Positions 15,451 to 24,522 are shown, counted from the stretch's first letter. The stretch is DNA of 64,000 nt from Fundidesulfovibrio putealis DSM 16056 (GCF_000429325.1 NZ_AUBQ01000012.1:224518-288517), one strand, 5' to 3'. Translations and numbers: made by a program. Notes: generated from the sequence alone by a model not told the origin.

Positions 15451-17106
15451 ATGAAAACACTGGACTTCAAACGCCTTCGCCTGACCATAATCCTGTTCAC
15501 GCTGGGCTTCTCGCTCCTGCCGCTCCTGGTGCTCGGCATCGGGGTGAAAAGCCGCTTCTCCACCGCCTATCAGGACGTCCTGCAGGGCAGCCTGCGCACC
15601 CTGGTGGAGAGCAAGCGCAACGCCATCGACCTGTTCCTGACCGAACGCGTGGCCCAGGTGTCCACGTTGTCCAGCGCGATCACCCTGGATGAGGCCGCCG
15701 ACCAGGCCAACCTGGAGCGCATCTTCACCCTGCTCCAGACCACCTCCCGCTACTACATCGACCTCGGCGTCATCGATTCCGACGGCAACCACCTAGCCTA
15801 CGCCGGGCCGTACAGCCTGACAGGCAAGAATTATAAGAACGAAGAGTGGTTTGCCAAGGTCATGGCCAAGGGCGTCTACATCTCGGACGTTTTCATGGGA
15901 TTTCGGCAGTATCCGCACATCATCATCGCCGTGTTGCGCCGCGAGGGCGGCAAGGCCTGGATCATGCGGGCCACCATCGACTCGGACGTGTTCGAGTCCT
16001 TCGTCAAGCGCGTGCAGATGGGCCGCAAGGGCGACGCCTTCCTGATGAGCGACAAGCACCTCCTCCAGACCAACCCGCGCTTCGGCGGACACGTCATGGA
16101 AGAGATGGACCTGCCCTTCAAGATGGACGCCCGCTTCCCGGGGCTTCGCATCCAGGAGCTCCAGGTCAACCACCGCCAGTACCTCTACGGCTGGACCTGG
16201 CTTGAGAACAAGGACTGGCTCCTGGTGATCCGCGAAGACCCCGAGGAGGCGCTGCGCCCCCTGTTCGAGACCGAACACCTCACCTGGGTACTTCTGGCTG
16301 CGGGCGTGGCGATAATCATCGCGGGAACCGTGCTGGTGACCAACTCCATGGTCCGCAGGCTGGAAAACGCCGAGCGCGAGAAGGCCAGCCTGGACGCGAA
16401 CCTCACCCAGTCCGGCAAGATGGCGGCCCTGGGCAAGATGGCGGCGGGCGTGGCCCATGAGATCAACAACCCCCTGGCCATCATCCGGGAACAGGCTGGC
16501 TGGATCAAGGACCTCATGGAAGAGGACGAGGTCAAGGCCATCCCGCAGTACCAGGAGATCGCCGACTCGGTGCACCGCATCGAGCACCATGTGGAGCGGG
16601 CCAAGAACGTCACCCACCGCATGCTGGGGTTCGCCCGGCGCATGGAGCCGGTGAAGCAGTCCGTGAACGTGAACAAGCTGCTTACGGAAACCGTACAGTT
16701 CCTGAAAACCGAGGCTCTGCTGCGAAACATCGACATCCGCCAGGAGCTGGCCGAGAACCTGCCCCCAACCGACTCCGACCCCACCCAGTTGCAGCAGGTG
16801 TTCCTGAACCTGATCGACAACGCCATCGACGCCATCGGCAAGAACGGCCAGCTGAACCTCTCCACGCGCTACGACCAGCACTCCAACATGCTGGCAATAT
16901 CCTTCGTGGACACGGGCTGCGGCATCCCGCAGGAAACTCTGGAAAAGATTTTCGACCCGTTCTTCACTACCAAGAAACCCGGAGAAGGAACTGGCCTTGG
17001 CCTGTCCATCGCATTCGGGATCATCGAAAAGCTCGGCGGCCGCATCACCGTAAGCAGCATCGTAGGCCAAGGCACGACCTTCACGGTCTTCATTCCGGCA
17101 GCCTGA
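15451..17106 (+). CDS. sensor histidine kinase with periplasmic dCache-like domain
   Basis: 551 residues from ATG 15451. TM1 (about 10-32) and TM2 (about 282-305) flank a 250-residue periplasmic domain with Cache features ([54 protein letters not shown]). The kinase part has the H-box [11 protein letters not shown] (His336), an N-box [12 protein letters not shown], and [20 protein letters not shown]. The ligand is unknown; Cache domains usually bind small organic acids or amino acids. A receiver gene follows 13 bp downstream, so this is the first kinase of a kinase-receiver-kinase-receiver block. Confidence 0.93.
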   Translation: MKTLDFKRLRLTIILFTLGFSLLPLLVLGIGVKSRFSTAYQDVLQGSLRTLVESKRNAIDLFLTERVAQVSTLSSAITLDEAADQANLERIFTLLQTTSRYYIDLGVIDSDGNHLAYAGPYSLTGKNYKNEEWFAKVMAKGVYISDVFMGFRQYPHIIIAVLRREGGKAWIMRATIDSDVFESFVKRVQMGRKGDAFLMSDKHLLQTNPRFGGHVMEEMDLPFKMDARFPGLRIQELQVNHRQYLYGWTWLENKDWLLVIREDPEEALRPLFETEHLTWVLLAAGVAIIIAGTVLVTNSMVRRLENAEREKASLDANLTQSGKMAALGKMAAGVAHEINNPLAIIREQAGWIKDLMEEDEVKAIPQYQEIADSVHRIEHHVERAKNVTHRMLGFARRMEPVKQSVNVNKLLTETVQFLKTEALLRNIDIRQELAENLPPTDSDPTQLQQVFLNLIDNAIDAIGKNGQLNLSTRYDQHSNMLAISFVDTGCGIPQETLEKIFDPFFTTKKPGEGTGLGLSIAFGIIEKLGGRITVSSIVGQGTTFTVFIPAA

Positions 17107-17119
17107 GGCGGGGGACAGC

Positions 17120-17509
17120 ATGGATCAAGCCAGGGTTCTGGTCGTGGACGACGAAAAGGATTTCAACGAAACCATCGTCAAGCGCCTGAAACGGCGCGGT
17201 TTCGTTGCCGAAACCGCCCTGAGCGGCCCCGAGGCGCTTGGGGTGCTGGCTCGCCAGGAGTTCGACGTGGCGCTTTTGGACATCATGATGCCCGGCATGG
17301 ACGGCATCGAGGTGCTGCGCGAGGTAAAGAAACGCTACCCCGGCATGGAGGTCATCCTGCTCACCGGGCACGCCTCGGTGGAATCGGGCGTGCAGGGCAT
17401 GTCCATCGGGGCCAACGCCTACCTCATAAAACCCGTGGACTTCGAGGAACTGCTCGGAGCCATCGCCCAGGCCTACGAGCGAAAGCTCCTGGGCTCCGCG
17501 CATGCCTGA
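17120..17509 (+). CDS. single-domain response regulator (receiver only)
   Basis: 129 residues, one CheY-like receiver. Acidic pocket D10-D11-E12, phosphoacceptor Asp54 in [12 protein letters not shown], Thr in ILLTGHAS, and Lys in LIKPV. There is no output domain, so it must act by protein contact or pass phosphate on. Its 3' end overlaps the next kinase by 8 bp. Confidence 0.93.
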   Translation: MDQARVLVVDDEKDFNETIVKRLKRRGFVAETALSGPEALGVLARQEFDVALLDIMMPGMDGIEVLREVKKRYPGMEVILLTGHASVESGVQGMSIGANAYLIKPVDFEELLGAIAQAYERKLLGSAHA

Positions 17510-18386
17510 ACCGGGTTGCCTCGCCGCTTTGGCCGCCGGGCTTGTGGTCCTGGCGGCGCTTGTCCCCGCACCCTGGTCGCTGGCCCCGGCAGCGCTGGCC
17601 CTGTGGCTTGGCTGGACAATCTTCAGGCAGTTCAAGAGCTGCCTCATGCGTTCGGAGTCGCAGAAGTGCGCCCTGGACGAACAGCTCTTCCAGTCGCAGA
17701 AGCTGGCGGCCATCGGCGAGATAGCCTCGGGCATCGCACACGAGATCAACAACCCCCTGGCGGTCATCACCCAGGAGGCCGAGTGGATGGCCCACCTGCT
17801 CGGCCAGCCTGAGCCGCCCATCGACGACGCCCGCCAGAGCCTGGCCACCATCCAGGGGCAGGTGAGCCGCTGCGCGGACATCACCCACAACCTGCTCAAT
17901 CTGGCCCGCACCTGGAAGCCCATCCGCCAGCCCGCCGACCTCAACCGCTGCGTGGAGGACATGGCCCGGCTGGTGGAACGCGAAGCCCGCCCCAACAACA
18001 TCACCCTGGCGCGCGAATTCGCGACGGACCTGCCCAAGGTCCCGCTGGACCCGCCGCTGTACCGTCAGGCGGTGCTCAACCTGCTGGTGAACGCCATGCA
18101 GGCGGTCGGCCCCGGCGGCACGGTGACGGTCTCCACCGGAATCACCCCGGACGGCAAGGCCTTCACCCGCGTGGCCGACACCGGGCCTGGCATCGCGCCC
18201 GAGAACCTGGGCCGCGTGTTCGATCCCTTTTTCACCACCAAGGCCCCCGGCAAAGGCACCGGCCTTGGTCTTGCCATCACCCAGCGCATCGTGGACAGGC
18301 TGGGCGGCTTCATAAGCGCCGCCAACCTGCCCGGACGCGGCGCGTGCTTCACCATCACCCTGCCCATAACGGAGAAGACCCCATGA
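17502..18386 (+). CDS. small sensor histidine kinase
   Basis: 294 residues from ATG 17502. A hydrophobic N-terminal hairpin (residues 7-43) may anchor it; there is no periplasmic sensor domain of any size. H-box [13 protein letters not shown] (His80), N-box LNLLVNAMQAVG, G-boxes DTGPGIAPENLG and GKGTGLGLAIT. Its stop overlaps the start of the second receiver gene (ATGA). It may read phosphate state from the first pair rather than an external signal, but this is inference. Confidence 0.9.
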   Translation: MPEPGCLAALAAGLVVLAALVPAPWSLAPAALALWLGWTIFRQFKSCLMRSESQKCALDEQLFQSQKLAAIGEIASGIAHEINNPLAVITQEAEWMAHLLGQPEPPIDDARQSLATIQGQVSRCADITHNLLNLARTWKPIRQPADLNRCVEDMARLVEREARPNNITLAREFATDLPKVPLDPPLYRQAVLNLLVNAMQAVGPGGTVTVSTGITPDGKAFTRVADTGPGIAPENLGRVFDPFFTTKAPGKGTGLGLAITQRIVDRLGGFISAANLPGRGACFTITLPITEKTP

Positions 18387-18772
18387 CCACTCCCATCCGC
18401 CTTCTTGCCGTGGACGACGAGGAGCGTTTCGTGTCCACCCTGGCGCGGCTTCTTTCCCTCAGAAACATGCAGGTGAGCGTGGCCCTGAGCGGAGAGGAGG
18501 CCCTGGAGAAGTTCTCGCCGGGCGCGTTCGACGTGGCCCTGGTGGACGTGAAGATGCCGGGGATTTCCGGCGTGGACCTGCTGACGGAGCTCAAGAAGCG
18601 CGACCCGGAGCTTGAGGTGATCATCCTCACCGGGCACGCTTCGGTGGACATCGCCGCCGAGATCATGAGCCGGGGCGGTTCGGACTACCTGCTCAAGCCC
18701 TGCCCTACCGCCGAAGTGGAGGGGAAGATTCTCTCCGCCATGGAGCGGCGGGCCGCGCGATCGGGGGGATGA
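18383..18772 (+). CDS. single-domain response regulator (receiver only)
   Basis: 129 residues from ATG 18383. Acidic residues D11-D12-E13, Asp55 in ALVDVKMPGISG, Thr in ILTGHAS, Lys in LLKPC. No output domain. The ATG overlaps the upstream kinase stop, and the upstream in-frame extension is only the shadow of that kinase. It closes the four-gene signalling block. Confidence 0.93.
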   Translation: MTTPIRLLAVDDEERFVSTLARLLSLRNMQVSVALSGEEALEKFSPGAFDVALVDVKMPGISGVDLLTELKKRDPELEVIILTGHASVDIAAEIMSRGGSDYLLKPCPTAEVEGKILSAMERRAARSGG

Positions 18773-18948
18773 GGCGGCATTCACAGAGGGAACGCACGTT
18801 TACTTTGTGGACCAGAGGCGGAAGGTTCTCTTAAAAGTGGGTGCCTTTTGGGCTCTGACCTCGAATAGCCTCACGATCGAGATGGGTTTGCCTCCTGACA
18901 CCTGTCAGGATAGCTCTCACAAACCAATCGGAAGTGGGGGCAAGTGGA

Positions 18949-19053
18949 ATGCTGACTCAACGAGAGATTCTTAGTTTTGCAGTCTCGCTTGGAGTAACCT
19001 GTTCAGCCTATTGTCTCAGCTGCCTGCTTGTCATCGCAGTGACTACTGGATAG
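18949..19053 (+). CDS. possible 34-residue membrane microprotein
   Basis: ATG 18949 opens a 34-codon frame ending TAG 19053: MLTQREILSFAVSLGVTCSA is the first part, followed by a hydrophobic tail ending VIAVTTG. It would form one TM helix with three cysteines. GTGGGGG lies 7-13 bases upstream as a possible ribosome site. There is no other support; the rest of 18773-19211 shows no gene or recognisable relic. Confidence 0.25.
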   Translation: MLTQREILSFAVSLGVTCSAYCLSCLLVIAVTTG

Positions 19054-19211
19054 TCAGCCTGCCCATCCAACACCCCATTCATATTCCCACATCCCGTTCA
19101 GTTGCGCTCGGTTCCGTTCGGCTCACCACCGGGCAAACAATATGAGCAGTGGTTCGGATTATGGGCTGTATACAGATCGATCATGTGTTTGGGGACAGCG
19201 GAAGACAACGG

Positions 19212-19248
19212 CAAAAGAAGGCCCCGCCAGCGAATGCCAGCGGGGCTT
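19212..19248 (-). terminator. terminator of the PEP-CTERM gene
   Basis: On the minus strand AAAGCCCCGCTGG pairs with CCAGCGGGGC-type partner (CTGGCGGGGCCTT) around a short loop, followed by CTTTTGCC. Confidence 0.85.
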
Positions 19249-19277
19249 TGCAAGTCAGGAATCAGGTCAGATCGGGT

Positions 19278-19982
19278 CTATGCAGCATTCTTTAAAGTGC
19301 GGCGGCGCATGAAGACAACGCCAGCAGCACCAATCCCCATGAGGAGCATGGTGCCAGGCTCTGGAACGGCGGGTCCCCCGTTTATGCCATCGGCGGACAT
19401 CACTACGAATGTGGTCATATAAGCCTGATACACACCAAGAGTTGTGCTTGCCTGGATGTATTGACCAGGACCAGTCACGTTAAACGCCCACACATTGATG
19501 CTGTTCTGCGGATCAACTGGTGTACTTGTCCATATGTTTTGAGGCCAATTACCATCAGTGTATACCCGCTGGAAATATTTATCGACATTGCTGACTCCAC
19601 CTATTCCGGACAGCATGGATTCAATTTCTCCTGCAAAAGACTTTGTCCCATCAGCGTTCGTCGTAACAGTAACTTCTGGGAGTCTCCAGTCATCCAACAC
19701 AATATTGCCGCTCGACAGTGTCAAGGCATTCGCCCACGGGACTGCGCCATACGTAATCCCATCATAATACCACTCATCCATCACGCTGGAACCGTTGCCA
19801 CCTGAGTGTACGTACGGAGACTTCGAATACCATATAAGATTTGTTTCTGTTGAGTAGTACACATCAGTAAAATTGTACGCCCCACTTGTCCAATCGGCAA
19901 GCGTATAAAGATTTGCCTTGGCAGTGGAACCCAGCAACATGCTGAACACAAACAAGAGTAAGGATGGGGACAGCCTTTTCAT
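19278..19982 (-). CDS. PEP-CTERM sorting-domain surface protein
   Basis: 234 residues from ATG 19982 (GAGGTG 6 bases upstream). Signal peptide KRLSPSLLLFVFSMLLGSTAKA; mature part rich in Y, W, N, T with a DUF1566-like flavour (TNLIWYSK, DDWRLPEV, IWTSTPVDPQ). It ends with VPEPGTMLLMGIGAAG, a short hydrophobic helix and MRRRT, the PEP-CTERM signal read by exosortase. Such proteins are delivered to the outer surface with exopolysaccharide. No exosortase gene is in the window. G+C is visibly lower than in neighbours, suggesting acquisition. Confidence 0.88.
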   Translation of the reverse strand: MKRLSPSLLLFVFSMLLGSTAKANLYTLADWTSGAYNFTDVYYSTETNLIWYSKSPYVHSGGNGSSVMDEWYYDGITYGAVPWANALTLSSGNIVLDDWRLPEVTVTTNADGTKSFAGEIESMLSGIGGVSNVDKYFQRVYTDGNWPQNIWTSTPVDPQNSINVWAFNVTGPGQYIQASTTLGVYQAYMTTFVVMSADGINGGPAVPEPGTMLLMGIGAAGVVFMRRRTLKNAA

Positions 19983-20271
19983 TTGGCACCTCAACTTGTG
20001 TGTTTTCCAATGCCTTGCAATTATTGTGCAGCCCTCAAATTACCGATAACAATAGTCATTGCTACATTGACAGACCACCCCATAAAACAAATTTTACAAC
20101 ATACGTCGGGGAATTTTACACTTTCATCAGTCGAGATGGACATATTTGCACCAGGATTGAAATCAAAGCGCCAGGTTCACGCGAACCAGGGAAAGACCCC
20201 CTGAGAGAGCCTTTACGACAAGGCGCTGCCAGAGCCTGAATCCCAGCCCCCCTCCTGCCGAGAACCCAACG

Positions 20272-20847
20272 CTACGCGTTCAGCTTCTTCATGAGCCAGG
20301 CCATGTTGCGGCCCAGGTCGGCCATGGTCTTCAAGCCTTCTTCATCGCCTTCCACCTGCCCCACTTCGCGCCCAAAGCCCATGTTCCAGTAGCTGGAGCC
20401 GGGGACGACCATCTGGCCGATAAAGAAAAACGCATTCAGCGAGTTGAAAGTCTGCATGCCGCCGCCGCGCCGCAGGGTCACCACGGCCGCGCCCACCTTG
20501 CGGGCGAACATGTCGTCGCAGGCACGGGCCACCATGCCCGCGCGCTCGATGACAGCGCGCAGCCCGGCGGTCACGTCCGCGAAGTAGGTGGGCGAAGCCA
20601 GGACGATGCCGTCGGCTTCGAGCATCATCTCGATGTAGCCGTTCACCTTGTCCTTGGTGACCGCGCAGCGCCTGTCCTTGCGCTTGAAGCACTCGTAGCA
20701 GGCGATGCACCCCGTAAGCTTCACGCCATGAAGCTGCTCCATGTGCGTCTCGATGCCCTCTTTCTCAAGTTCCGCGAAGAGGGTCCGCACCATGATGGCG
20801 GTGTTGCCGTCCTTGCGGGCGCTGCCGTTAATGGCCAGAACTTTCAT
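20272..20847 (-). CDS. iron-sulfur flavoprotein (NADPH-dependent FMN reductase fold)
   Basis: 191 residues from ATG 20847 (AAGGAGC 6 bases upstream). Flavodoxin-like FMN site MKVLAINGSARKDGNT, then the compact cysteine motif C47-x2-C50-x2-C53-x7-C61 which binds a 4Fe-4S cluster in the Isf family, then VLASPTYFADVTAGLRAVIERAG and GGGMQTFNSLNAFF. Isf-type proteins move electrons between ferredoxin and FMN or reduce oxygen species in anaerobes. It stands alone, with a terminator of the upstream gene between. Confidence 0.88.
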   Translation of the reverse strand: MKVLAINGSARKDGNTAIMVRTLFAELEKEGIETHMEQLHGVKLTGCIACYECFKRKDRRCAVTKDKVNGYIEMMLEADGIVLASPTYFADVTAGLRAVIERAGMVARACDDMFARKVGAAVVTLRRGGGMQTFNSLNAFFFIGQMVVPGSSYWNMGFGREVGQVEGDEEGLKTMADLGRNMAWLMKKLNA

Positions 20848-20930
20848 GAAATGGCTCCTTTGGGAGTGATGCTGCGGGCATCCTGCCCATGCAGAAAAAC
20901 TCAAAAAAACGGTTCAACATGCACTAAACG

Positions 20931-20957
20931 ACGACGGCCCCTTGCGGGGCCGTCGTG
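20931..20957 (-). terminator. terminator of the LUD-domain gene
   Basis: ACGACGGCCCC pairs with GGGGCCGTCGT around a 5-base loop. The T-run after it on the minus strand is short (CGTTTAG), so strength is uncertain. Confidence 0.7.
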
Positions 20958-21048
20958 GATGCCGCGAGATGCTCGGCAAAAGCGCACGCAAACGCCGGGC
21001 GGCGTCCTGCGTGAAGCGGGAGCTGCCAACCCGGCGCTGTGCGATAAT

Positions 21049-21702
21049 TTAGAAGCCCATGTCCTCGTTGACCAGCACGACCGTGATGCGCTCCTTGGGG
21101 GCGGACTTCACGGTGATCCCCCAGCTGTTGCAGATGCGCTCGGGCGAGGGGCAGTCCTCGCAGCGGTGGGTGGCCACACAGGGGGTCTTTTTGCTCAGGC
21201 GCGCGGCGTTGACCGGCGCAGCGACGTCTTTAATGCGCTCCATGGCGGAGAACTCGTCCGGACAGAGCTTGTTGCGCCCAGCCAGCACGATAACCTTCTT
21301 GGGGCCGAACGCTAAAGAAGCGACGCGGTTGCCGGTGCCGTCCAGGTTGACCAGCGCGCCCTGCTCGGTGACGGCGTTGGTGCTGGTGATGAACAGGTCG
21401 CACAAGAGGGCCTGACGACGCAGTTCGATCATCTCGGCGGGGGGCAGCGAGTAATTGTAGGTGTCAAACAGGGAGATGCTGTCGAGCTTCTTGATGTCGT
21501 CGTACAGGCCGCACTCGGTGATGGTCATGGAGCCGCCCAGGGCGATGGACTGGGGTTTGAACTCGGGAATGAGGGTCTCAAGTATGAGTTTCTTCGCGTC
21601 CTGGGCCGTTTCGACCACATGGGCGGCGAAATTGTTCTTGCGCAGGGCCTTGGCGGCCTGATCCAGCCGGGCAAAATAATGTTCGGCAAGTTTCGGATGC
21701 AT
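21049..21702 (-). CDS. LUD (lactate utilization) domain protein
   Basis: 217 residues from ATG 21702 (AAGGAC 6 bases upstream). DUF162/LUD features: ALGGSMTITECGLYDDIKK, FITSTNAVTEQGALVNLDGT, RVASLAFGPKKVIVLAGRNK. Near the C-terminus C-x-x-x-x-x-C-x-x-C and a later C (CVATHRCEDCPSPERIC) could bind an Fe-S cluster. LutC/LldG relatives take part in lactate oxidation, but this sub-group (stand-alone, about 215 residues) has no fixed role. No lutA/lutB gene adjoins it. Confidence 0.85.
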   Translation of the reverse strand: MHPKLAEHYFARLDQAAKALRKNNFAAHVVETAQDAKKLILETLIPEFKPQSIALGGSMTITECGLYDDIKKLDSISLFDTYNYSLPPAEMIELRRQALLCDLFITSTNAVTEQGALVNLDGTGNRVASLAFGPKKVIVLAGRNKLCPDEFSAMERIKDVAAPVNAARLSKKTPCVATHRCEDCPSPERICNSWGITVKSAPKERITVVLVNEDMGF

Positions 21703-21804
21703 GGCTTGTCCTTGTTGACAGAAGGTTAAGCGGGTTTTAGGACTCACGGGCTAGTAACGTCTAAGCGGTTGGCAAGTCCAGAGTTGGCCGGAGCGATTCC
21801 CCTC

Positions 21805-21833
21805 TTGACGAAGCCCCTCGGAATGGCTACAAA
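21805..21833 (+). promoter_or_regulatory. candidate sigma-70 promoter for rpmH-rnpA
   Basis: TTGACG (21805) and TACAAA (21828) are separated by 17 bases, ending 38 bp before the rpmH ATG. Confidence 0.45.
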
Positions 21834-21871
21834 GCCGAGTTCCTTTTTTCACCAAGATATGGAGATGAGCA

Positions 21872-22009
21872 ATGAGCAAGAGAACTTACCAGCCGTCCAA
21901 CACCCGGCGCAAACGCACTCACGGATTCCTGGTGCGCTCCAGCACCAAAAACGGCAGGGCGATCATCCGCCGCCGCCGGGCCAAGGGCCGCAAACGCCTG
22001 GGCATCTAG
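21872..22009 (+). CDS. rpmH: 50S ribosomal protein L34
   Basis: 45 residues starting [19 protein letters not shown] and ending [13 protein letters not shown], the full L34 sequence. GGAG lies 7 bases before ATG 21872. It is the first gene of the conserved rpmH-rnpA-yidD-yidC-jag module. The rnpA frame reads right through it in another phase. Confidence 0.97.
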   Translation: MSKRTYQPSNTRRKRTHGFLVRSSTKNGRAIIRRRRAKGRKRLGI

Positions 22010-22368
22010 GCTTCCCCAAAGCCTTTCATCTGGTCAAGCGCCCGCAGTTCCTTGCTTGTTACGAGCATGGGCGGCGCTACCACTCAAAGGGCTTTCTCCT
22101 TTTCGTGCTCAACCAGCCAGACCCGGCCTCACATTGGAGAGTCGGGCTGGCTGTGAGCAAGAAAACGGGAAACTCTGTGGTCCGCAACCGGGTGAAACGG
22201 CTCTTGAGGGAATTCTTCAGGCTTCACGGCCAGGCGATTCCCGAAGGTTTGGACATTGTGGCGGTTCCGAAAAAACATCTGGACCCTGTCGGCCTGACGC
22301 TCGATGCGCTCACGCGGGATCTCGAGCCGGTGCTTACGAAAATTCAGGCCATCCAGAACCGTCCCTGA
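22009..22368 (+). CDS. rnpA: ribonuclease P protein component, start unresolved
   Basis: Homology to RnpA runs from [18 protein letters not shown] through LAVSKKTGNSVVRNRVKRLL (the RNR RNA-binding signature) to IVAVPKKHLDPVG, about 119 residues. RnpA binds the catalytic RNA of RNase P to mature tRNA 5' ends. Oddity: between the rpmH start and codon 22108 the frame has no ATG, GTG or TTG. GTG 22108 would delete the first third of the fold. Remaining choices are CTG 22030 or ATG 21859/21865 upstream of rpmH, giving a protein that fully overlaps rpmH. The start given is only where homology begins. Confidence 0.9.
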   Translation, partial: GFPKAFHLVKRPQFLACYEHGRRYHSKGFLLFVLNQPDPASHWRVGLAVSKKTGNSVVRNRVKRLLREFFRLHGQAIPEGLDIVAVPKKHLDPVGLTLDALTRDLEPVLTKIQAIQNRP

Positions 22369-22618
22369 CCTCGGGTAGAGCCTCGCGCCGCGCGCCGTAA
22401 AGTGCTCACGCGCCTTTGCGGACCGGCCTGCCGGCACGGACTCACCCTCCGCCCGGCAACATCGGCGACGAACGCCGACGAGCGCCGTCTCCCTGCCAGC
22501 GGGGAGAATTAACGGCCAGGCAGCAATGCCCGTCGCCTCCTCGCCGACTCACGGGAAGCCTGCCGTACGGGTCCTCACAGACCCTCACTCCTGGCCGCAA
22601 GGTCCGGTTCGGGATACT

Positions 22619-22885
22619 ATGCAAAGGCTGCTTCTTGGGATTATCGCCCTGTACCGATACTGCCTTTCCCCTTTGATTCCAGGGCATTGTCGGTTCATTC
22701 CCTCCTGTTCGGAGTACGCGCGCGAAGCTGTCATACGCTTCGGCGTCCTTCGTGGCTCCCTGCTGACCATCTGGCGGCTCCTGCGCTGCCAACCCCTTTG
22801 CGCTCCCGGCTACGACCCTGTCCCCACAACCCTGAGCTGGCACGCGCTTACACCGCGACGCCGCACGCGGCTTTCCGCAAAATAG
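22619..22885 (+). CDS. yidD: membrane protein insertion efficiency factor YidD
   Basis: 88 residues from ATG 22619. Signature YRYCLSPLIPGHCRFIPSCS followed by EYAREAVIRFG and WRLLRCQPLC, with conserved cysteines and a short amphipathic N-terminus. It assists YidC-dependent insertion at the inner membrane. yidC follows 10 bp downstream. The 250-bp stretch between rnpA and yidD shows no other gene. Confidence 0.93.
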   Translation: MQRLLLGIIALYRYCLSPLIPGHCRFIPSCSEYAREAVIRFGVLRGSLLTIWRLLRCQPLCAPGYDPVPTTLSWHALTPRRRTRLSAK

Positions 22886-22895
22886 GACGTTTCCC

Positions 22896-24512
22896 ATGGA
22901 AAACAACAAGCGTGTATTGATTGCCATCGTCTTGTGCCTGGGCATCCTCATCGGCTGGCAGTATTTCTTTCCGCAGAATTCCCTGATCCAGAAGGCCCCG
23001 CCCCAGCAGCAGGCCCAGAAGGACCAGCCCGCCGCCGACTTAAGCGCCAAGTCCGCCTCCAAGCCCGACGCTTCAATGGCAGCTGCCGAACCCCTGGCCG
23101 GGACTCCCGTCGTTGTTTCCACGCCCCTTTACAAGGCCACCCTGCTCACCTCGGGCGGCGTGCTCCAGCATTTCACCCTCGGCAAGTACAAGCTGTCCAT
23201 CGCCAAGGACTCCCCCAACATGGACCTGGTGTCCGACAAGGCGGCCACCCGCGCCCCCATGGGTCTTATCGTGGACGGCAAGGCCACCTGGCGCGACGCC
23301 ACCTGGACCACCGACGCCAAGGACACCACCATCGCGGCGGGCAAGTCCGCCACCCTGACCTTCACCGGCGTGCTCGGCGGCCTGACCATCAAGCGCGAAC
23401 TGACCTTCCACGCCGACAAGTACGAGATCGACGAGGCCGTCACCCTGGTCTCCAACACCCCCCAGGTTGCCCGCGTGACCTTCACCCTGGCGGCCGCGAG
23501 CCTGACCGGCGGCGAGGACAACTACAACCCCACCCGTGCAGCCTTCCTGGCCAAGAGCCTGGAAGAACTCACCGACCTGGACAAGCTGAAGGACGGCAAG
23601 GTTGTGGACGCCGACGGCAAGTGGGCCGCCGTCCAAAGCAACTACTTCATCTCGGCGGTCATCCCCGCAGGCGGCGGCGTACTGAAGCTCCAGCACACCG
23701 ACGGCGTCACCCGTCTGGCCGCCGAGAAGGACGGCATCTCCCTGGCCGCCGGACAGCCTGTCAAGATCGACAGCGCCTACTATCTCGGCCCCAAGGAGCG
23801 CGCCACCCTGGCCGACGCGCCCGGCAACCTCAAGGCCGCCCTGGACTACGGCTGGTTCCATATCCTGGCTGAAGGCTGTCTGTGGCTTCTGCATTTCCTC
23901 TACGGCTACGTGGGCAACTACGGCGTGGCCATCATCCTGCTGACCGTGATCATCAAGCTGGCTTTCTGGCCCTTGTCCCAGAAGAGCTACCAGTCCATGG
24001 AGAAGATGCGCAAGCTCCAGCCCATGATGGCCGCCATCCGCGAAAAGCACGGCGAGGACCGCACCAAGATGAACGAAGAGCTGATGCAGCTCTACAAGAC
24101 CTACAAGGTGAACCCGGCGGGCGGCTGCCTGCCCATCCTGGTGCAGATCCCGGTGTTCTTCGGCCTCTACCAGGCCCTCCTGAACTCCATCGAACTGCGC
24201 CACGCGCCGTTCATCGCCCACCTGCCCTTCACAGACATCACATGGCTGGCCGACCTGGCCTCCAAGGACCCCTTCTACATCACGCCGCTCATCATGGGCG
24301 CGACCATGTTCATCCAGCAGAAGATGTCCCCCCCGCCGGGAGACCCCACCCAGGCCAAGGTCATGCTGTTCATGCCGGTGATCTTCACCTTCATGTTCCT
24401 GAACTTCCCCTCCGGCCTGGTCATCTACTGGCTGGTGAACAACGTGCTCTCCATCGCCCAGCAGGGCCTGCTCATGAAGGGAAGCGCCGCTCCGGCCCCC
24501 AAGAAGGCATAA
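22896..24512 (+). CDS. yidC: membrane protein insertase YidC
   Basis: 538 residues. TM1 (KRVLIAIVLCLGILIGWQYFF), a Gln/Pro/Ala-rich linker, the large periplasmic beta-sandwich P1 (about 65-315, PVVVSTPLYKATLLTSGG onward), and the 60KD_IMP core with SQKSYQSMEKMRKLQPMM, VNPAGGCLPILVQIPVFFGL and NFPSGLVIYWLVNN, then a basic C-terminus. It inserts and folds inner-membrane proteins with or without SecYEG. ATG 22896 is 10 bp after yidD. Confidence 0.97.
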   Translation: MENNKRVLIAIVLCLGILIGWQYFFPQNSLIQKAPPQQQAQKDQPAADLSAKSASKPDASMAAAEPLAGTPVVVSTPLYKATLLTSGGVLQHFTLGKYKLSIAKDSPNMDLVSDKAATRAPMGLIVDGKATWRDATWTTDAKDTTIAAGKSATLTFTGVLGGLTIKRELTFHADKYEIDEAVTLVSNTPQVARVTFTLAAASLTGGEDNYNPTRAAFLAKSLEELTDLDKLKDGKVVDADGKWAAVQSNYFISAVIPAGGGVLKLQHTDGVTRLAAEKDGISLAAGQPVKIDSAYYLGPKERATLADAPGNLKAALDYGWFHILAEGCLWLLHFLYGYVGNYGVAIILLTVIIKLAFWPLSQKSYQSMEKMRKLQPMMAAIREKHGEDRTKMNEELMQLYKTYKVNPAGGCLPILVQIPVFFGLYQALLNSIELRHAPFIAHLPFTDITWLADLASKDPFYITPLIMGATMFIQQKMSPPPGDPTQAKVMLFMPVIFTFMFLNFPSGLVIYWLVNNVLSIAQQGLLMKGSAAPAPKKA

Positions 24513-24522
24513 GGAGAAGCTC

